Shown one piece after another: positions 1 through 9,103 of a stretch of 64,000 bases of DNA. The stretch's first letter is position 1; each line of letters begins with the position of its first letter. The stretch is from Hallella multisaccharivorax DSM 17128. GTDB taxonomy: Bacteria; Bacteroidota; Bacteroidia; Bacteroidales; Bacteroidaceae. The notes below the pieces were generated by a model. The model was not told the DNA's origin. It made no database searches and saw only the letters and a program-made list of their open reading frames with translations. The translations under genes were made by a program, and so were the position numbers. Location of the stretch: the NCBI RefSeq assembly GCF_000218235.1, contig NZ_GL945017.1, positions 2,866,422 through 2,930,421 of the forward strand. The letters are read 5' to 3'.

Positions 1-417
1 TTGAAAGAACTGACAAGTCGCAGCAATGGATGGGGATATGCCCAGAGAAAGCAAAAGCTGAAAGAATACGCAAGAGGGTGGGTTGGCTATTATCACCTTG
101 CCAATATGAAGCGTCTCTTGCTTGAAACAGACGAATGGTTAAGACGTAGAATACGCATGTGTATATGGAAAGCTTGGAAGAAAGTCAAGACAAAAGTGGC
201 AAACCTCATTAGATGTGGTATTAATAAATACCAAGCATACGAATGGGGTAATACTCGTAAGGGTTATTGGCATATAGCTAATAGTCCTATTTTAGCAACT
301 GCAATAAGTAACAACAATCTACGTGCAGCAGGGTATGCTACTTTAATGGGGACGTATCTCGAATGGCACCCCAAAATAGGAACCGCCGTATGCGGGACCG
401 CATGTACGGTGGTGTGA
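1..417 (+). pseudogene. group II intron reverse transcriptase/maturase, C-terminal part (cut by window edge)
   Basis: The frame is open at the first base, so the N-terminal reverse transcriptase lies upstream if it exists. What is visible is the maturase (domain X) and HNH-less C-terminus of a bacterial group II intron protein, with family-typical wording such as RGWVGYY, ETDEWLRRRIRMCIW and YWHIANSPIL. The frame runs to the start of the ribozyme domain V that follows directly, the normal arrangement for these introns. A diverged relative of the same intron type sits at 22.39-22.83 kb in the same orientation. Whether this copy is complete cannot be judged here. Confidence 0.85.
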
Positions 418-471
418 GAGGTCGGAAAACGAAAGTAGGAAGAAAACTACTTCGTTTTCCTCCTACTCGAT
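378..471 (+). ncRNA. group II intron domains V and VI (3' end of the ribozyme)
   Basis: Directly after the maturase frame comes a domain V-like hairpin (about 380-414) with stem CCGTATGCG / CGCATGTACGG and a four-base loop. A domain VI-like stem AACGAAAGTAG / CTACTTCGTT follows at about 427-456. The intron probably ends near 471 in the sequence CTACTCGAT, which is shared with the second copy at 22.83 kb. From there to 623 I see no gene or clear signal. Confidence 0.75.
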
Positions 472-623
472 TTTCACGGCCATCAGGGGTCGTTATCTTG
501 GCATAAAACCGTATTTTTGACTTTCCCATGTCTTTTATGACTTTATAATTTTTAGTTATAACGGAAAAAGTGGGGAATTATTTGCTCAGTCAGAAATCAA
601 TTTTTCAACCGTACAGGTCGAAA

Positions 624-1097
624 TTATTTATGAATTATATTAGATGTCTTTAAAGTTGCAAATATTGCACTAAAATAAGATTGCTCTTTTGAAAAGACCA
701 AATAGTAACTATCTGCAACAATATTTTGTCTATTCTCTATTCTTACCATAATAATAAATTTATTATGATATTTTAAAATAGAAATAATGTCTCCTTTTAG
801 AGGTTGGCTATAGTCGATACTACATACGGCAACTTTTTTTTGTTTGCTCACCCATTGGGGTAACTGCTGTTGGGTGTATACCGTTATTGTTCTTAAATTA
901 TTCTGCTGGGTTTCGTAACATTTATATGGATGTATAACATATTTGGTAACCGTTGTTCTTGACAAATATAAAAACATTGTAAAGGATGGAAATACAATCA
1001 CAATGGGCAATCCCCATCTTATAAGTGGGTTAAATGGTTCACTTAAAAGAGCTTCAAGGTTGGTACTCTTCTTGTCGCTGATGTTTTTTTCACTCAT
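624..1097 (-). CDS. short membrane-anchored protein, possible exporter accessory (HlyD-like N-terminus)
   Basis: A 157-residue protein with one membrane segment at about residues 27-46, preceded by the pattern NPLIRWG that is often seen before the membrane anchor of Bacteroidetes HlyD-type adaptor proteins. The rest is a small soluble domain including PLKGDIISILKYHNKF, which resembles a lipoyl/barrel hybrid segment. It is much shorter than a full periplasmic adaptor (usually 400 residues or more) and lacks the long coiled coil. It starts one base after the C39-type ABC transporter stop, so it is the last gene of the RiPP operon and probably helps export. Function is inferred from position; it could be a truncated adaptor. 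Confidence 0.6.
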   Translation of the reverse strand: MSEKNISDKKSTNLEALLSEPFNPLIRWGLPIVIVFPSFTMFLYLSRTTVTKYVIHPYKCYETQQNNLRTITVYTQQQLPQWVSKQKKVAVCSIDYSQPLKGDIISILKYHNKFIIMVRIENRQNIVADSYYLVFSKEQSYFSAIFATLKTSNIIHK

Positions 1098-1098
1098 T

Positions 1099-3276
1099 TT
1101 ACAAACTTAATTGGTTACGAATTAAGTCATAGTATTTGCCTTGTTTAGAAATAAGAACAGAATGTTTGCCTTGTTCTATTATTCTACCATTTTCCATTAC
1201 AATAATGTTATCAGCGTTTTGTATGGTACTTAATCTATGTGCTATAATTAGTGCTGTTTTACCGTGTAAGAAACTTCTCATTCTTTCCATAATTTCTGAT
1301 TCATTAGTCGCATCCAACGAATTTGTAGCTTCATCCATTAATATATAATTAGGATTTTTGTATAGTGCACGAGCGATTAATATTCGTTGCTTCTGTCCCA
1401 TACTAAGCCCCAAACCATCTCCTCCGATAATCGTATTGAATCCCATAGGTAATGCTTTCACATATTCCAATATATTTGCAGTATGGGCACATTCAATTAA
1501 TCTTTCTTGATTTATACAATCAACGCCTGGTGCAATGTTTGCTGCAATTGTGTCTGAAAATATATAACCTTCTTGCATTACAACACCACAGTTTTTCCTC
1601 CATTCTCTTATATCATATTTACTTAAACTCTGATTACCAATGAAGATATCACCTTTTTCTGGAGTGTAAAACCCTAATAACAATTTTAACAATGTCGTTT
1701 TTCCACTTCCACTTAAACCAACAATAGCAGTCGTTTTTCCTTTGGGAATTCGTAAAGAAATATCTTCTATAGTGTACTTTGTTGAAAGTTTATCATATCG
1801 AAAATACACATTATGTATGGTAATGGAGTCATTCGGAATATTCGTTATTAATCTTGAAGTATTATGGACTTCTTCTTCTATTTCATAAACATCATTAATT
1901 CTTTCAAGACTGAGTTTCGCATCTTGATATTTTCGTACAAATTGAATTAATTGCTCTATTGGGCTGTTAAGTTGCCCGATTATATACTGTATTGACATCA
2001 TCATTCCTAATGTCATTTGTCCTTTTATTGTTAGAGAAGCTATCAGTGCCGTAATCAATGCATTCTTTAATTGCAGAAGTAAAATTGCTCTCGACTGTTG
2101 ATATTGTAACAATGATAAACCACGAACTGCAATTGAATATATTTTTGCTTGAACATCTTCCCATTCCCATCTTTTTTGATTCTCGCATCCACATAACTTA
2201 ATCTCCTGCATCCCCATAACCAACTGAATGATATTGCTTTGGCTGGAAGAAGTCTGCGCGAACATTTTCTTGTCAAGTATCGCACGTTTATTCATAAATA
2301 ATAATATCCATCCAACATGTAACAGACTGCCAATAGCAAAAATTAGAAATATCCAAATATTGTAAATAAACACAATGACACTTAGTATAATAATATTTAG
2401 AAGAGAAAATAATATAGAAAGACTCGTTTCTGTAACAAATTCTTTTATTCTTGAATTATCACTGATTCGTTGGAGAACATCACCAATCATTTTTGAATCG
2501 AAAAAAGACATAGGAAGTTTCGTGAGTTTTATGATAAAATCAGAAATAATCATTAAATTAACCCTCATACCGATATGAAGTAAGATCCAGTTCCTAATGA
2601 ATCCTATTGCAGAACTACCAAGAATTAAAAGTATTTGTGCAATTAAAACAGTCCAAATAAATCCCAAATTTTTATTCCCTATGCCATAGTCCACAATAGC
2701 TTGTGTGAAAAAAGGAAAAATAAGCAGAAGGAGTGAGCCGAAAAAAAGTCCCATTAATACCTGAAGTATTGCTCCATAATATGGTTTCATATACTGAAAA
2801 AACCAACGTATTCCACGATGTTTTTCACTATTGTCTGCGTCAAAGAATTTTTGATTTGGTTCCATGCAGAAAACTACACCAAGACCTTCTTTGTTCTGCC
2901 AACAATTCATAAACTCATTTTCGGAATATGTAAGACGGGAACCAATAGGATCTGATACAAAATAATAATTTTTCCCCAGTCTTTTTTTTACTTTATATAG
3001 TACAACATAATGTTCGTTGTTCCAATGCAGTATGCACGGCAATGGAACAGATGTTGCAATCTGATCTAATTTTATTTTAGCACATATAGTATCAAACCCC
3101 ATTAACTTAGCGGCACGATCAAGACCTAAAATAGAGACACCACGATTGGTGGAGCAACAAAGCTCACGTATATATACTAAAGAGACATCTCTTCCATAGT
3201 ATAATGCGATCATACGTAGGCATGATGGACCACAGTCCATACTATCGTATTGCGTACAATTTGGAAACCTGAACAT
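1099..3276 (-). CDS. peptidase-containing ABC transporter (C39 leader peptidase exporter)
   Basis: A 725-residue PCAT-type exporter that should cut leader peptides after Gly-Gly and pump the product out. Residues 1-140 are a C39 peptidase, with Gln9, catalytic Cys15 (in DCGPSC), His89 (NEHYVVLYK) and Asp109 (SDP). About residues 160-430 form the six-helix membrane domain. The ATPase carries Walker A GLSGSGKT at 520-527, signature LSMGQ at 624-628, Walker B ILMDE at 645-649 and the switch His680. Length and order are those of an intact family member. It sits 3 bases after the propeller gene and 1 base before the small anchor gene. Its substrate is very likely the Gly-Gly precursor at 8807-9043, and perhaps also that at 13105-13389. 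Confidence 0.95.
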   Translation of the reverse strand: MFRFPNCTQYDSMDCGPSCLRMIALYYGRDVSLVYIRELCCSTNRGVSILGLDRAAKLMGFDTICAKIKLDQIATSVPLPCILHWNNEHYVVLYKVKKRLGKNYYFVSDPIGSRLTYSENEFMNCWQNKEGLGVVFCMEPNQKFFDADNSEKHRGIRWFFQYMKPYYGAILQVLMGLFFGSLLLLIFPFFTQAIVDYGIGNKNLGFIWTVLIAQILLILGSSAIGFIRNWILLHIGMRVNLMIISDFIIKLTKLPMSFFDSKMIGDVLQRISDNSRIKEFVTETSLSILFSLLNIIILSVIVFIYNIWIFLIFAIGSLLHVGWILLFMNKRAILDKKMFAQTSSSQSNIIQLVMGMQEIKLCGCENQKRWEWEDVQAKIYSIAVRGLSLLQYQQSRAILLLQLKNALITALIASLTIKGQMTLGMMMSIQYIIGQLNSPIEQLIQFVRKYQDAKLSLERINDVYEIEEEVHNTSRLITNIPNDSITIHNVYFRYDKLSTKYTIEDISLRIPKGKTTAIVGLSGSGKTTLLKLLLGFYTPEKGDIFIGNQSLSKYDIREWRKNCGVVMQEGYIFSDTIAANIAPGVDCINQERLIECAHTANILEYVKALPMGFNTIIGGDGLGLSMGQKQRILIARALYKNPNYILMDEATNSLDATNESEIMERMRSFLHGKTALIIAHRLSTIQNADNIIVMENGRIIEQGKHSVLISKQGKYYDLIRNQLSL

Positions 3277-3279
3277 TAT

Positions 3280-4338
3280 TTAAATTGCTGCAATTAGGAA
3301 GTTTTTACCATCAAATCCTATGAGATGCTTTCCGTCCTCACTAACAGCTATAGCATTTATCTTACGAGTGGTTGTTAAGGTCTTATATATTTCCCCATCC
3401 CAATCTAGAATTACAATCTCCGCTCGAAATGTGTGCTGTTTGTACTTTTGCAATGCACATCGTGTACTAAATCCCCAATAAAGACAATATACATATTTCT
3501 TATTTGAAGTAATATACTTAAAATGAATAGGATTTGATTCCCATATATCACCTTCACTAATTGTTTTAGGATTAAAAGTGTTCAATCCTTTCTTGAATAA
3601 TTTGGTATTGCCATTGCTGAAATTAAAGAATTCTACAGCAGGAAACAGCTGATATGCAAATGCGCCTTTTTGTTCTGATGGGAAACAGGTAAACATCCCA
3701 TAATTTACAAACCATGATGGGTATCTTTTGTCATATATAATTTTACATAGTTCTTCTATTCTCTGCTTATTGTCTAGGGTGGTTGAACTAAAAATAGCTT
3801 GATACCCATTTTTTTCTTGTCGTCCTACAAATATATATTTTCCTTTAGATAATATGAAAGGGTATTTGACTTCAAGAACCAACTCATATGGGCACTCTGA
3901 CTTTGAAGAAATTATTGCTTCACCGCTTTTATATAGGGTATCTTTTCTTACCACGTAGATATATGGATTGCTACGTTCTGTGACAAAAATATTTCCATAT
4001 TCATCCCAAAATGTTATTGGAACACTAAACACATGCGTACCATTTTTACGCTTGTAGTACTCTTTTGTAAAGCGCATCGTTTGAGTATTCCAACTTATAC
4101 TATAACTTTTTAATAACTGATCGCCATATCCTCCTGGAAATTCGTAGGTTATGTACAACTCATTATGTAAGAGTTTTATCTCTTGAATGTTTTTTATATG
4201 AAGAAGAGAATCTACCTTGAGTAATGACCATGTAATTGTTTGAGAGACTGTTGGCACTTTCCCACTTGCTTTTGTACAAAACAGCATAACGATATATACA
4301 AAACTGTATAATCGTTTCTTTTTATAGATTAACCACAT
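3280..4338 (-). CDS. BF3164-like six-bladed beta-propeller protein, exported
   Basis: A 352-residue protein with an N-terminal hydrophobic export signal (a MLFC sequence at about residues 18-21 could be a lipobox). Short strand repeats fill the rest, typical of the TolB-like six-bladed propeller family that accompanies Bacteroidales radical SAM peptide operons; examples are the blade-like stretches around YIYVVRK, YKSGEAII and GDIWESN. It overlaps the preceding pseudo-radical-SAM gene by 10 bases and is followed after 3 bases by the exporter. The role in peptide maturation or immunity is unknown. The family call rests on overall look and context rather than one diagnostic motif. Confidence 0.6.
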   Translation of the reverse strand: MWLIYKKKRLYSFVYIVMLFCTKASGKVPTVSQTITWSLLKVDSLLHIKNIQEIKLLHNELYITYEFPGGYGDQLLKSYSISWNTQTMRFTKEYYKRKNGTHVFSVPITFWDEYGNIFVTERSNPYIYVVRKDTLYKSGEAIISSKSECPYELVLEVKYPFILSKGKYIFVGRQEKNGYQAIFSSTTLDNKQRIEELCKIIYDKRYPSWFVNYGMFTCFPSEQKGAFAYQLFPAVEFFNFSNGNTKLFKKGLNTFNPKTISEGDIWESNPIHFKYITSNKKYVYCLYWGFSTRCALQKYKQHTFRAEIVILDWDGEIYKTLTTTRKINAIAVSEDGKHLIGFDGKNFLIAAI

Positions 4339-5546
4339 ATTTGAGTATTATTTGATAAAATTTCATAAGAAGAAATGGGAGGACAAATATATCGTAATGG
4401 GCAATCCTTGCAGTTTGTCATATCTCTGGTTAATCTCCAAGAATGATTCTGCTTGAGCTCATTTACAACAATGTCCGTCCACGAAAAATCAGCAGATGTT
4501 ACATTACCAATTATATGTTGAGATCCATAAGCACGTATGTTACATTGGGGGTCAACATCAACAATCCCAAAGAAATTAGAATTAAGTTTTTGATTTCTAA
4601 AAATATCATTAAAACACACTTTCTGTTCAAAGACGCCTTCTTCCTTTTCTCGCCTTATCCGTATATTATTATCTTCCTTATTACTATCTCCAATGTATAC
4701 AGGTAAGATATTGGTGTTGTCTTTGTTGGCATCTTCTCCATAATTCAAATACAGTATTCGATTTAGTAAATGTTTAACTTCCGGTTTGACTTCTGTTGAG
4801 AATTTGTCAACATAAGCAACAAGTTCTACTTCTATTGATTGAATCAATTTCAATAAAGATAAAGCAAAATCAAAATCATCAATAAAGAAATGAATTCGAT
4901 ATTTATAATTATATTTTGATAGGATATAAAGAAAATCTTCTTTACTATATACTGAAAAATAGTCAGAGCTACAGACTATATCAACAACTGAAACACAAGT
5001 ATATTTTAAGGAATTAAGAATATGCGATAGAATCTCAGGAGATATTCTATCCATGCGCTGACTATAAGTTGGACATGGGTATTGTTTTGAGGCTGCCACT
5101 CGAAATTTTGAACATTCCGTATCACATATATTATTTATTTTGGATATACGAATGTATATTCCTGAAATAAAATTTTGCTTTGAACCTATTATTGCTAAAC
5201 GGTCGTCAATACTACCTTCGCCAATTTTACTAATATCTTTCTGAAGATTCAAAATTGGTAATAATACTATCGGTTTTTGAATAGTATTTATAGGAATAAA
5301 AATTTTGTTGTTTAATGCCCATTCAACATCAACAGAATACATAGAATACAATTGATTAGATTCAATAACTCCAAGATTCTTAGGTGAGTAGATTTTTTTT
5401 ACAAGTTCAATAAAACTACTATTACAAGAGATCTTGTACACACCACTCTTTGTATGATACAAAAGAATCTTATTATCTTTTATTATATCAACATACACGT
5501 TTGTTGACATAGCAACCCATTTGAAAGCTTTCAATATATAAATCAT
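4329..5546 (-). CDS. pseudo-radical-SAM protein of GG-Bacteroidales peptide systems
   Basis: A 405-residue protein built like a SPASM radical SAM peptide maturase but lacking the CxxxCxxC cluster motif where it would be expected. A SPASM-like cysteine end remains (CKDCPLRYICPP at about 380-391, terminal Cys). This matches the known pseudo-rSAM family of these clusters (TIGR04150 type), thought to assist the true maturase, for example in substrate handling; that role is unproven. The start codon overlaps the stop of the radical SAM gene as ATGA, so the two were translationally coupled before the IS insertion. An internal Met13 could be an alternative start. Confidence 0.75.
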   Translation of the reverse strand: MIYILKAFKWVAMSTNVYVDIIKDNKILLYHTKSGVYKISCNSSFIELVKKIYSPKNLGVIESNQLYSMYSVDVEWALNNKIFIPINTIQKPIVLLPILNLQKDISKIGEGSIDDRLAIIGSKQNFISGIYIRISKINNICDTECSKFRVAASKQYPCPTYSQRMDRISPEILSHILNSLKYTCVSVVDIVCSSDYFSVYSKEDFLYILSKYNYKYRIHFFIDDFDFALSLLKLIQSIEVELVAYVDKFSTEVKPEVKHLLNRILYLNYGEDANKDNTNILPVYIGDSNKEDNNIRIRREKEEGVFEQKVCFNDIFRNQKLNSNFFGIVDVDPQCNIRAYGSQHIIGNVTSADFSWTDIVVNELKQNHSWRLTRDMTNCKDCPLRYICPPISSYEILSNNTQICG

Positions 5547-5769
5547 ATAATCACTTCATAATTGTTCATAATGTACGAATAAGCTTCGGGATAGTTATGC
5601 AGAAATTGACCAATTTCATTCTTCATGTTCTTAGCATCTTTAGAGGACATAAAATAAGAACATATTGAGTGTGATGACTCAAGTTGGCCATTTGAGAACA
5701 TGCAACTTAAGCACCCTTCGTTGTTGGCACATTTTTGACATACAGGTCTAACTCTGTTATAATATTTAT
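5543..5769 (-). pseudogene. radical SAM peptide maturase, C-terminal fragment (split by IS)
   Basis: The distal half of the maturase interrupted by the IS1595-type element. The frame reads YYNRVRPVCQKC and then CLSCMF and CSYF, the cysteine pattern of a SPASM auxiliary-cluster domain. If the IS and one copy of the 8-bp duplication are removed, the frame joins the N-terminal fragment exactly as NKYYNRVRP, giving one protein of about 420 residues. Alone, this piece has no proper start; an ATG inside the IS end gives only an 85-residue frame. It ends in the ATGA overlap with the pseudo-rSAM gene. Confidence 0.9.
5762..5769. repeat. 8-bp target site duplication, left copy (ATATTTAT)
   Basis: ATATTTAT immediately left of the IS and again at 6847-6854. 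Eight bases is the usual duplication length for the IS1595 family. Keeping a single copy restores the maturase frame. Confidence 0.85.
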
Positions 5770-6846
5770 AATGAATATCCGCAATCATCCAAATTAGCAA
5801 AGTTTATACAGCCTGGCCAATCCTTGGTATAAAAATTGCGGGCTTATGTTTGACTATTGGAAAGGAATGATTATGAATTTGACGGATTTCTATGAAGTTT
5901 ATCCTAACGAGGAAGCTTGCGAGCAAGCTCTTAAGGAATTTCGTGAATGCCATACTCTTTATTGTCCGGTATGTGGCGGTTTGCACCTCAGTTGGAATCC
6001 GAGTCATAAGTCTTGGACATGTATGGATTGCGGTCATGAGGTTACCCTCCGTTCCGGCACAGTGATGCAAGGCAGTAATCTGCCGATTTTCGATTGGTTC
6101 GTGGCAATGTTTCTGATAGTAAGTACGAAGCGGGCCATATCCGCTTTGGAGGTACAGCGCCAGCTTGGAAGGAAACGCTACCAACCCGTCTGGGAAATGA
6201 TGCATAAGCTGCGTGACGTGATGGGTAAGCGTGACAGTCTCTACAGGCTGTTTGACCAAGTGGAACTTGATGAAGGATTCTTCTCCACGGAGACGCCTGA
6301 CAGTGAAAAATGGCATTCTCTCAAGCGTGGACATGGAAGCCAACGGAAGACGGCCGTGCTTGTCATGGCGGAAAGTTCTGTTCCCACAAACACACCAATG
6401 AAAAAGTACAGCACCGGGAAACGGGTCGGTCATATCAAGATGGAGGTTATACCGGACTTGAAAGCGGCTACGGAGGAAGACAAAATAAAGAATTCCATAG
6501 ATGCCGGGGCTAATGCTACCACAGATGCCACGAAGTCTTACGCGGCACTTACAGCGAACAAAATTGTCGCTAAGCATAAAGCATATAAGATGAGGGACAA
6601 GACCATGGTCGGCAAGGTGCTTCCATGGGTACACATATCCATAAGCAATGCAAAGAGGAGTATTCTTGACACGTATCATGACATCAAGGGGGACTTTCTG
6701 CAGCTCTACCTTAACGAGTTCTGCTATAAGTTCAACCGAAGATATTTCGGATTTCATCTGTTCGACAGGCTTGAGCTTTGCGCATGCACTTATAGGACGA
6801 GTTTCAAGCATAGAATCTACTGATCTGGATGATTGCGGATATTCAT
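5770..6846 (+). mobile_element. IS1595-family insertion sequence, complete
   Basis: A 1077-bp element with perfect 20-bp terminal inverted repeats (5771-5790 and 6827-6846, beginning ATGAATATCCGC read inward), flanked by the 8-bp duplication ATATTTAT and carrying one transposase gene on the plus strand. It lies inside the radical SAM maturase gene, opposite to the direction of transcription of the operon. Perfect ends and duplication suggest recent insertion and a still-mobile copy. Confidence 0.9.
5846..6823 (+). CDS. IS1595-family transposase (ISXO2-like)
   Basis: Up to 325 residues. It has an N-terminal zinc ribbon (CPVCGG at about 40-45, CMDCGHEVTLRSGTVM at about 58-73) followed by the DDE-type ISXO2-like domain, including VELDEGFF at about 139-146 (first catalytic Asp), the DATKSYAAL region and the C-terminal LNEFCYKFNRR signature. 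A second in-frame ATG at 5873 is an equally good start. No frameshift or stop is seen, so the enzyme is probably active. It is the only gene of the element. Confidence 0.93.
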   Translation: MFDYWKGMIMNLTDFYEVYPNEEACEQALKEFRECHTLYCPVCGGLHLSWNPSHKSWTCMDCGHEVTLRSGTVMQGSNLPIFDWFVAMFLIVSTKRAISALEVQRQLGRKRYQPVWEMMHKLRDVMGKRDSLYRLFDQVELDEGFFSTETPDSEKWHSLKRGHGSQRKTAVLVMAESSVPTNTPMKKYSTGKRVGHIKMEVIPDLKAATEEDKIKNSIDAGANATTDATKSYAALTANKIVAKHKAYKMRDKTMVGKVLPWVHISISNAKRSILDTYHDIKGDFLQLYLNEFCYKFNRRYFGFHLFDRLELCACTYRTSFKHRIY

Positions 6847-6854
6847 ATATTTAT
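6847..6854. repeat. 8-bp target site duplication, right copy (ATATTTAT)
   Basis: Second copy of the duplication that also stands at 5762-5769, directly outside the right terminal inverted repeat of the IS. Confidence 0.85.
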
Positions 6855-7878
6855 TGTACTTATCTGCTATTGCCTTAAAGTCTATCGAAACAGCATTTTC
6901 ATAAACAGTTCCTAAGGCATAAGTATAACTTATTCTTTCGCATGGCATAATTTGCCCAGAAACGGTTATAAAAACTTTCTTAACAAAAGGAAAGCATGTA
7001 CCAGTAGGTAACTCTTTTCTACGATTTTGATTATTAAACAGGAGTTCATTATAATCCATGTAAACATATGGTGAGTGCATTAGTATATATCTTGCAGCTC
7101 GTTCAAAATACGGATGGGTAAGAAAATCATAAGAATTCTTGTTCTGAACCTTAGTTATAGCTGTACCAGACCATTTCTTTCGATGAATAGACTCAAAAAG
7201 ATATTTTTCTTTAGGATTGACACCCTCGGGATTAATTTCGGAAATAGTAGGTTTCTTTCCATAACGTTGCTCAATGAAGTCAATAATTTCTTCAACTGTG
7301 GTTTTTGTACTTAAAACAGAATTAAACTCCACATTTGTATCGAAATATTTGGGATATTTATGTGACACATAATCAACTTCCGAAATTATTTTGTTAAATG
7401 CAGGCATTCCATTGTGAAAAATGCGGAGAGATGAACCTTGTTCATCACCATCAAGACTTATAAGCAACTTAAATTGCTTTTCTACCAGATAATCTATGTG
7501 CTTAGACAATAATATTGCGTTTGTTGTCATTGAGTAGATAAATTTTTTCTTATACCCATAAAGATTGCTTTCTATGTAGGCAATTATCCGCTTTATGGAT
7601 TCGATGTTAAGCAAAGGTTCTCCTCCATAAAAACTGATAGTGATATAGCTATCGCCTTGAGTATCATTCCCCAAGACCCATAAATTCTTAAGATATTCCA
7701 AAAAACATATAGCCTTAGCTATTGGAAGATCTCTATTTTTTCTTTCGCCTCTATTGGAATATAGTTTTCCATATCCACAATATATGCATGACAAATTACA
7801 TCGTTCCGTAATTTCAAAGGTAATTTGCGGTGTATTCGCCAAATACTCTAAAATATTGTCTGCAGATAACTCTACCAT
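6847..7878 (-). pseudogene. radical SAM peptide maturase, N-terminal fragment (split by IS)
   Basis: This is the true start of the cluster's radical SAM maturase. The 4Fe-4S/SAM motif CNLSCIYC spans Cys27-Cys31-Cys34, a YGGEP motif follows, and the core reads ISLDGD. The wording fits the GG-Bacteroidales maturase family (TIGR04148 type). After about residue 344 the frame enters the IS1595 element and ends at a stop at 6817-6819, adding ten foreign residues and losing the SPASM domain encoded at 5543-5769. The fragment keeps the catalytic core but probably cannot mature the peptide. It begins one base after the GLPGLI stop. Confidence 0.92.
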
Positions 7879-7879
7879 T

Positions 7880-8719
7880 TTATTTTAATTCTATGGGTTG
7901 ATATACTTCCTGTTGGTTATTTTGTGATGGCGCACCAAAACTCCCATCACTGCGCCTTACCATCATTTTTGTTCCAACGGACTGTAAAAATGATATAGGT
8001 GAAGACATCATCTTATCAATTGTGCGTTTTGCTGACCTTTCTGTGCAATTTTGCTCCTTGTCGTATTTATATTTATAAATGGGCGAATGAACCTTATTCA
8101 TTTTATATAACTCCCATATGAACAAGCCACTCTCCTCTTCAATTTTTATAATTAACCCCGGCAGACCCCAAAATTTAAATGGTCCATAGGAAATAGGGAT
8201 ATCCAATGCATACCATGCAGTGTAGTTTCTTCCTGCATAATTAATTCGTGCTCTATTACACAAATAGTTAGATAAACGTATTGTATCATCGGGCATAAAC
8301 TGCCATTCGGGTGTTATCCAATGAGAATCATAGCAAAGTACACCTGCATTTAACATCAGACGATATTTCTCTTCTCGCAAATGATTTTCCACATCACTAT
8401 ATAATTCACAAGGATATGTTTGTGTGGGAATGTTTTGTGTTTGCAGACCTTTTTTAGTACGCTCTGTTGCAAGTGAATCATAATGGAATACAATTTGACT
8501 AAAGTCCTTTACAATATGATTTCCAATCTGTATTTTTCTTATGTCCTCTGTAAAATCTTTTTGTCCTGCAAGATTCTTAAATTTAAATGAATATAGGAGT
8601 TCTATATATGCAGTATCTACACAAAGTTTCTTATCCAATATTTGTGGCGCAGGTGGAAACTGTGCATAGACAAGCTTGGATATAAGGCAAATTATTATTA
8701 ATAATAATCCTTTTTTCAT
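7880..8719 (-). CDS. GLPGLI family protein, exported
   Basis: A 279-residue protein with a signal peptide (MKKGLLLIIICLISKLVYAQ) and the family-defining motif FWGLPGLI, with GLPGLI itself at residues 185-190. GLPGLI proteins are common in Bacteroidetes and are repeatedly found beside TonB-type outer-membrane proteins and radical SAM peptide operons; their biochemical role is unknown. Here it lies between the precursor peptide and the maturase, one base before the latter, so it was co-transcribed. It probably acts in the periplasm. Confidence 0.92.
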   Translation of the reverse strand: MKKGLLLIIICLISKLVYAQFPPAPQILDKKLCVDTAYIELLYSFKFKNLAGQKDFTEDIRKIQIGNHIVKDFSQIVFHYDSLATERTKKGLQTQNIPTQTYPCELYSDVENHLREEKYRLMLNAGVLCYDSHWITPEWQFMPDDTIRLSNYLCNRARINYAGRNYTAWYALDIPISYGPFKFWGLPGLIIKIEEESGLFIWELYKMNKVHSPIYKYKYDKEQNCTERSAKRTIDKMMSSPISFLQSVGTKMMVRRSDGSFGAPSQNNQQEVYQPIELK

Positions 8720-8734
8720 TTTATTTTCAGTTAA

Positions 8735-8767
8735 GGGTTCAGTAATCTTTAAGTGATTGTCGAACCC
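8735..8767 (-). terminator. hairpin between precursor peptide and GLPGLI gene
   Basis: On the minus strand GGGTTC and GAACCC (with inner AATC/GATT) can pair in the 87-base gap after the precursor gene. A second small palindrome TTGTGA/TCACAA lies at 8782-8797. There is no clear U tract, so this may be a partial terminator or an mRNA end stabiliser that raises precursor over downstream enzyme expression. Confidence 0.45.
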
Positions 8768-8806
8768 AAAGGGGTAATTTGTTGTGATTATTCACAAACC
8801 TCAAAA

Positions 8807-9043
8807 TTAGGCTCTTCTGTAGCTGCATGCGAAGCAGTCACAACCACCTCGTCTAAGAAGTATGTCATTCCTGACATAGTTGCTCCCTTCGAGTTGAGGT
8901 TTCCAGGCGTGGTTTGCAGAACCATTGTCCATAGTGGAATTACTTCTGCATGCGCATCCACAGACATTACCTCCAGAAAGGGATCTCATCTCCCTCTCAT
9001 TCATAGCACTTCGTGCTAAAGACTGGAATTTTGGTACATCCAT
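8807..9043 (-). CDS. Gly-Gly leader natural-product precursor peptide (GG-Bacteroidales family)
   Basis: A 78-residue peptide. Residues 1-25 look like a double-glycine leader, ending EREMRSLSGG. The EREM...GG wording is typical of the Bacteroidales natural product precursor family (TIGR04149 type). The core begins NVCGCAC at residue 26, contains NGSANHAW, and ends with GGCDCFAC. The six cysteines fall in two CxCxxC or CxCxC groups. The GG site fits cleavage by the C39 exporter in the same operon. It lies 60 bases after the outer-membrane protein gene and before GLPGLI. The mature product and its crosslinks are unknown. Confidence 0.8.
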   Translation of the reverse strand: MDVPKFQSLARSAMNEREMRSLSGGNVCGCACRSNSTMDNGSANHAWKPQLEGSNYVRNDILLRRGGCDCFACSYRRA

Positions 9044-9103
9044 TGTTTAAGAATTAAAATTGTTAATAATATATGGAAAATATACACCGAAGTGTATTGC
9101 TTA

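Noticed and set aside
5804..6811. 335-residue frame antisense to the IS transposase
   Set aside because: The plus-strand frame has the full IS1595 zinc ribbon and DDE features; the antisense frame has none and no family wording.
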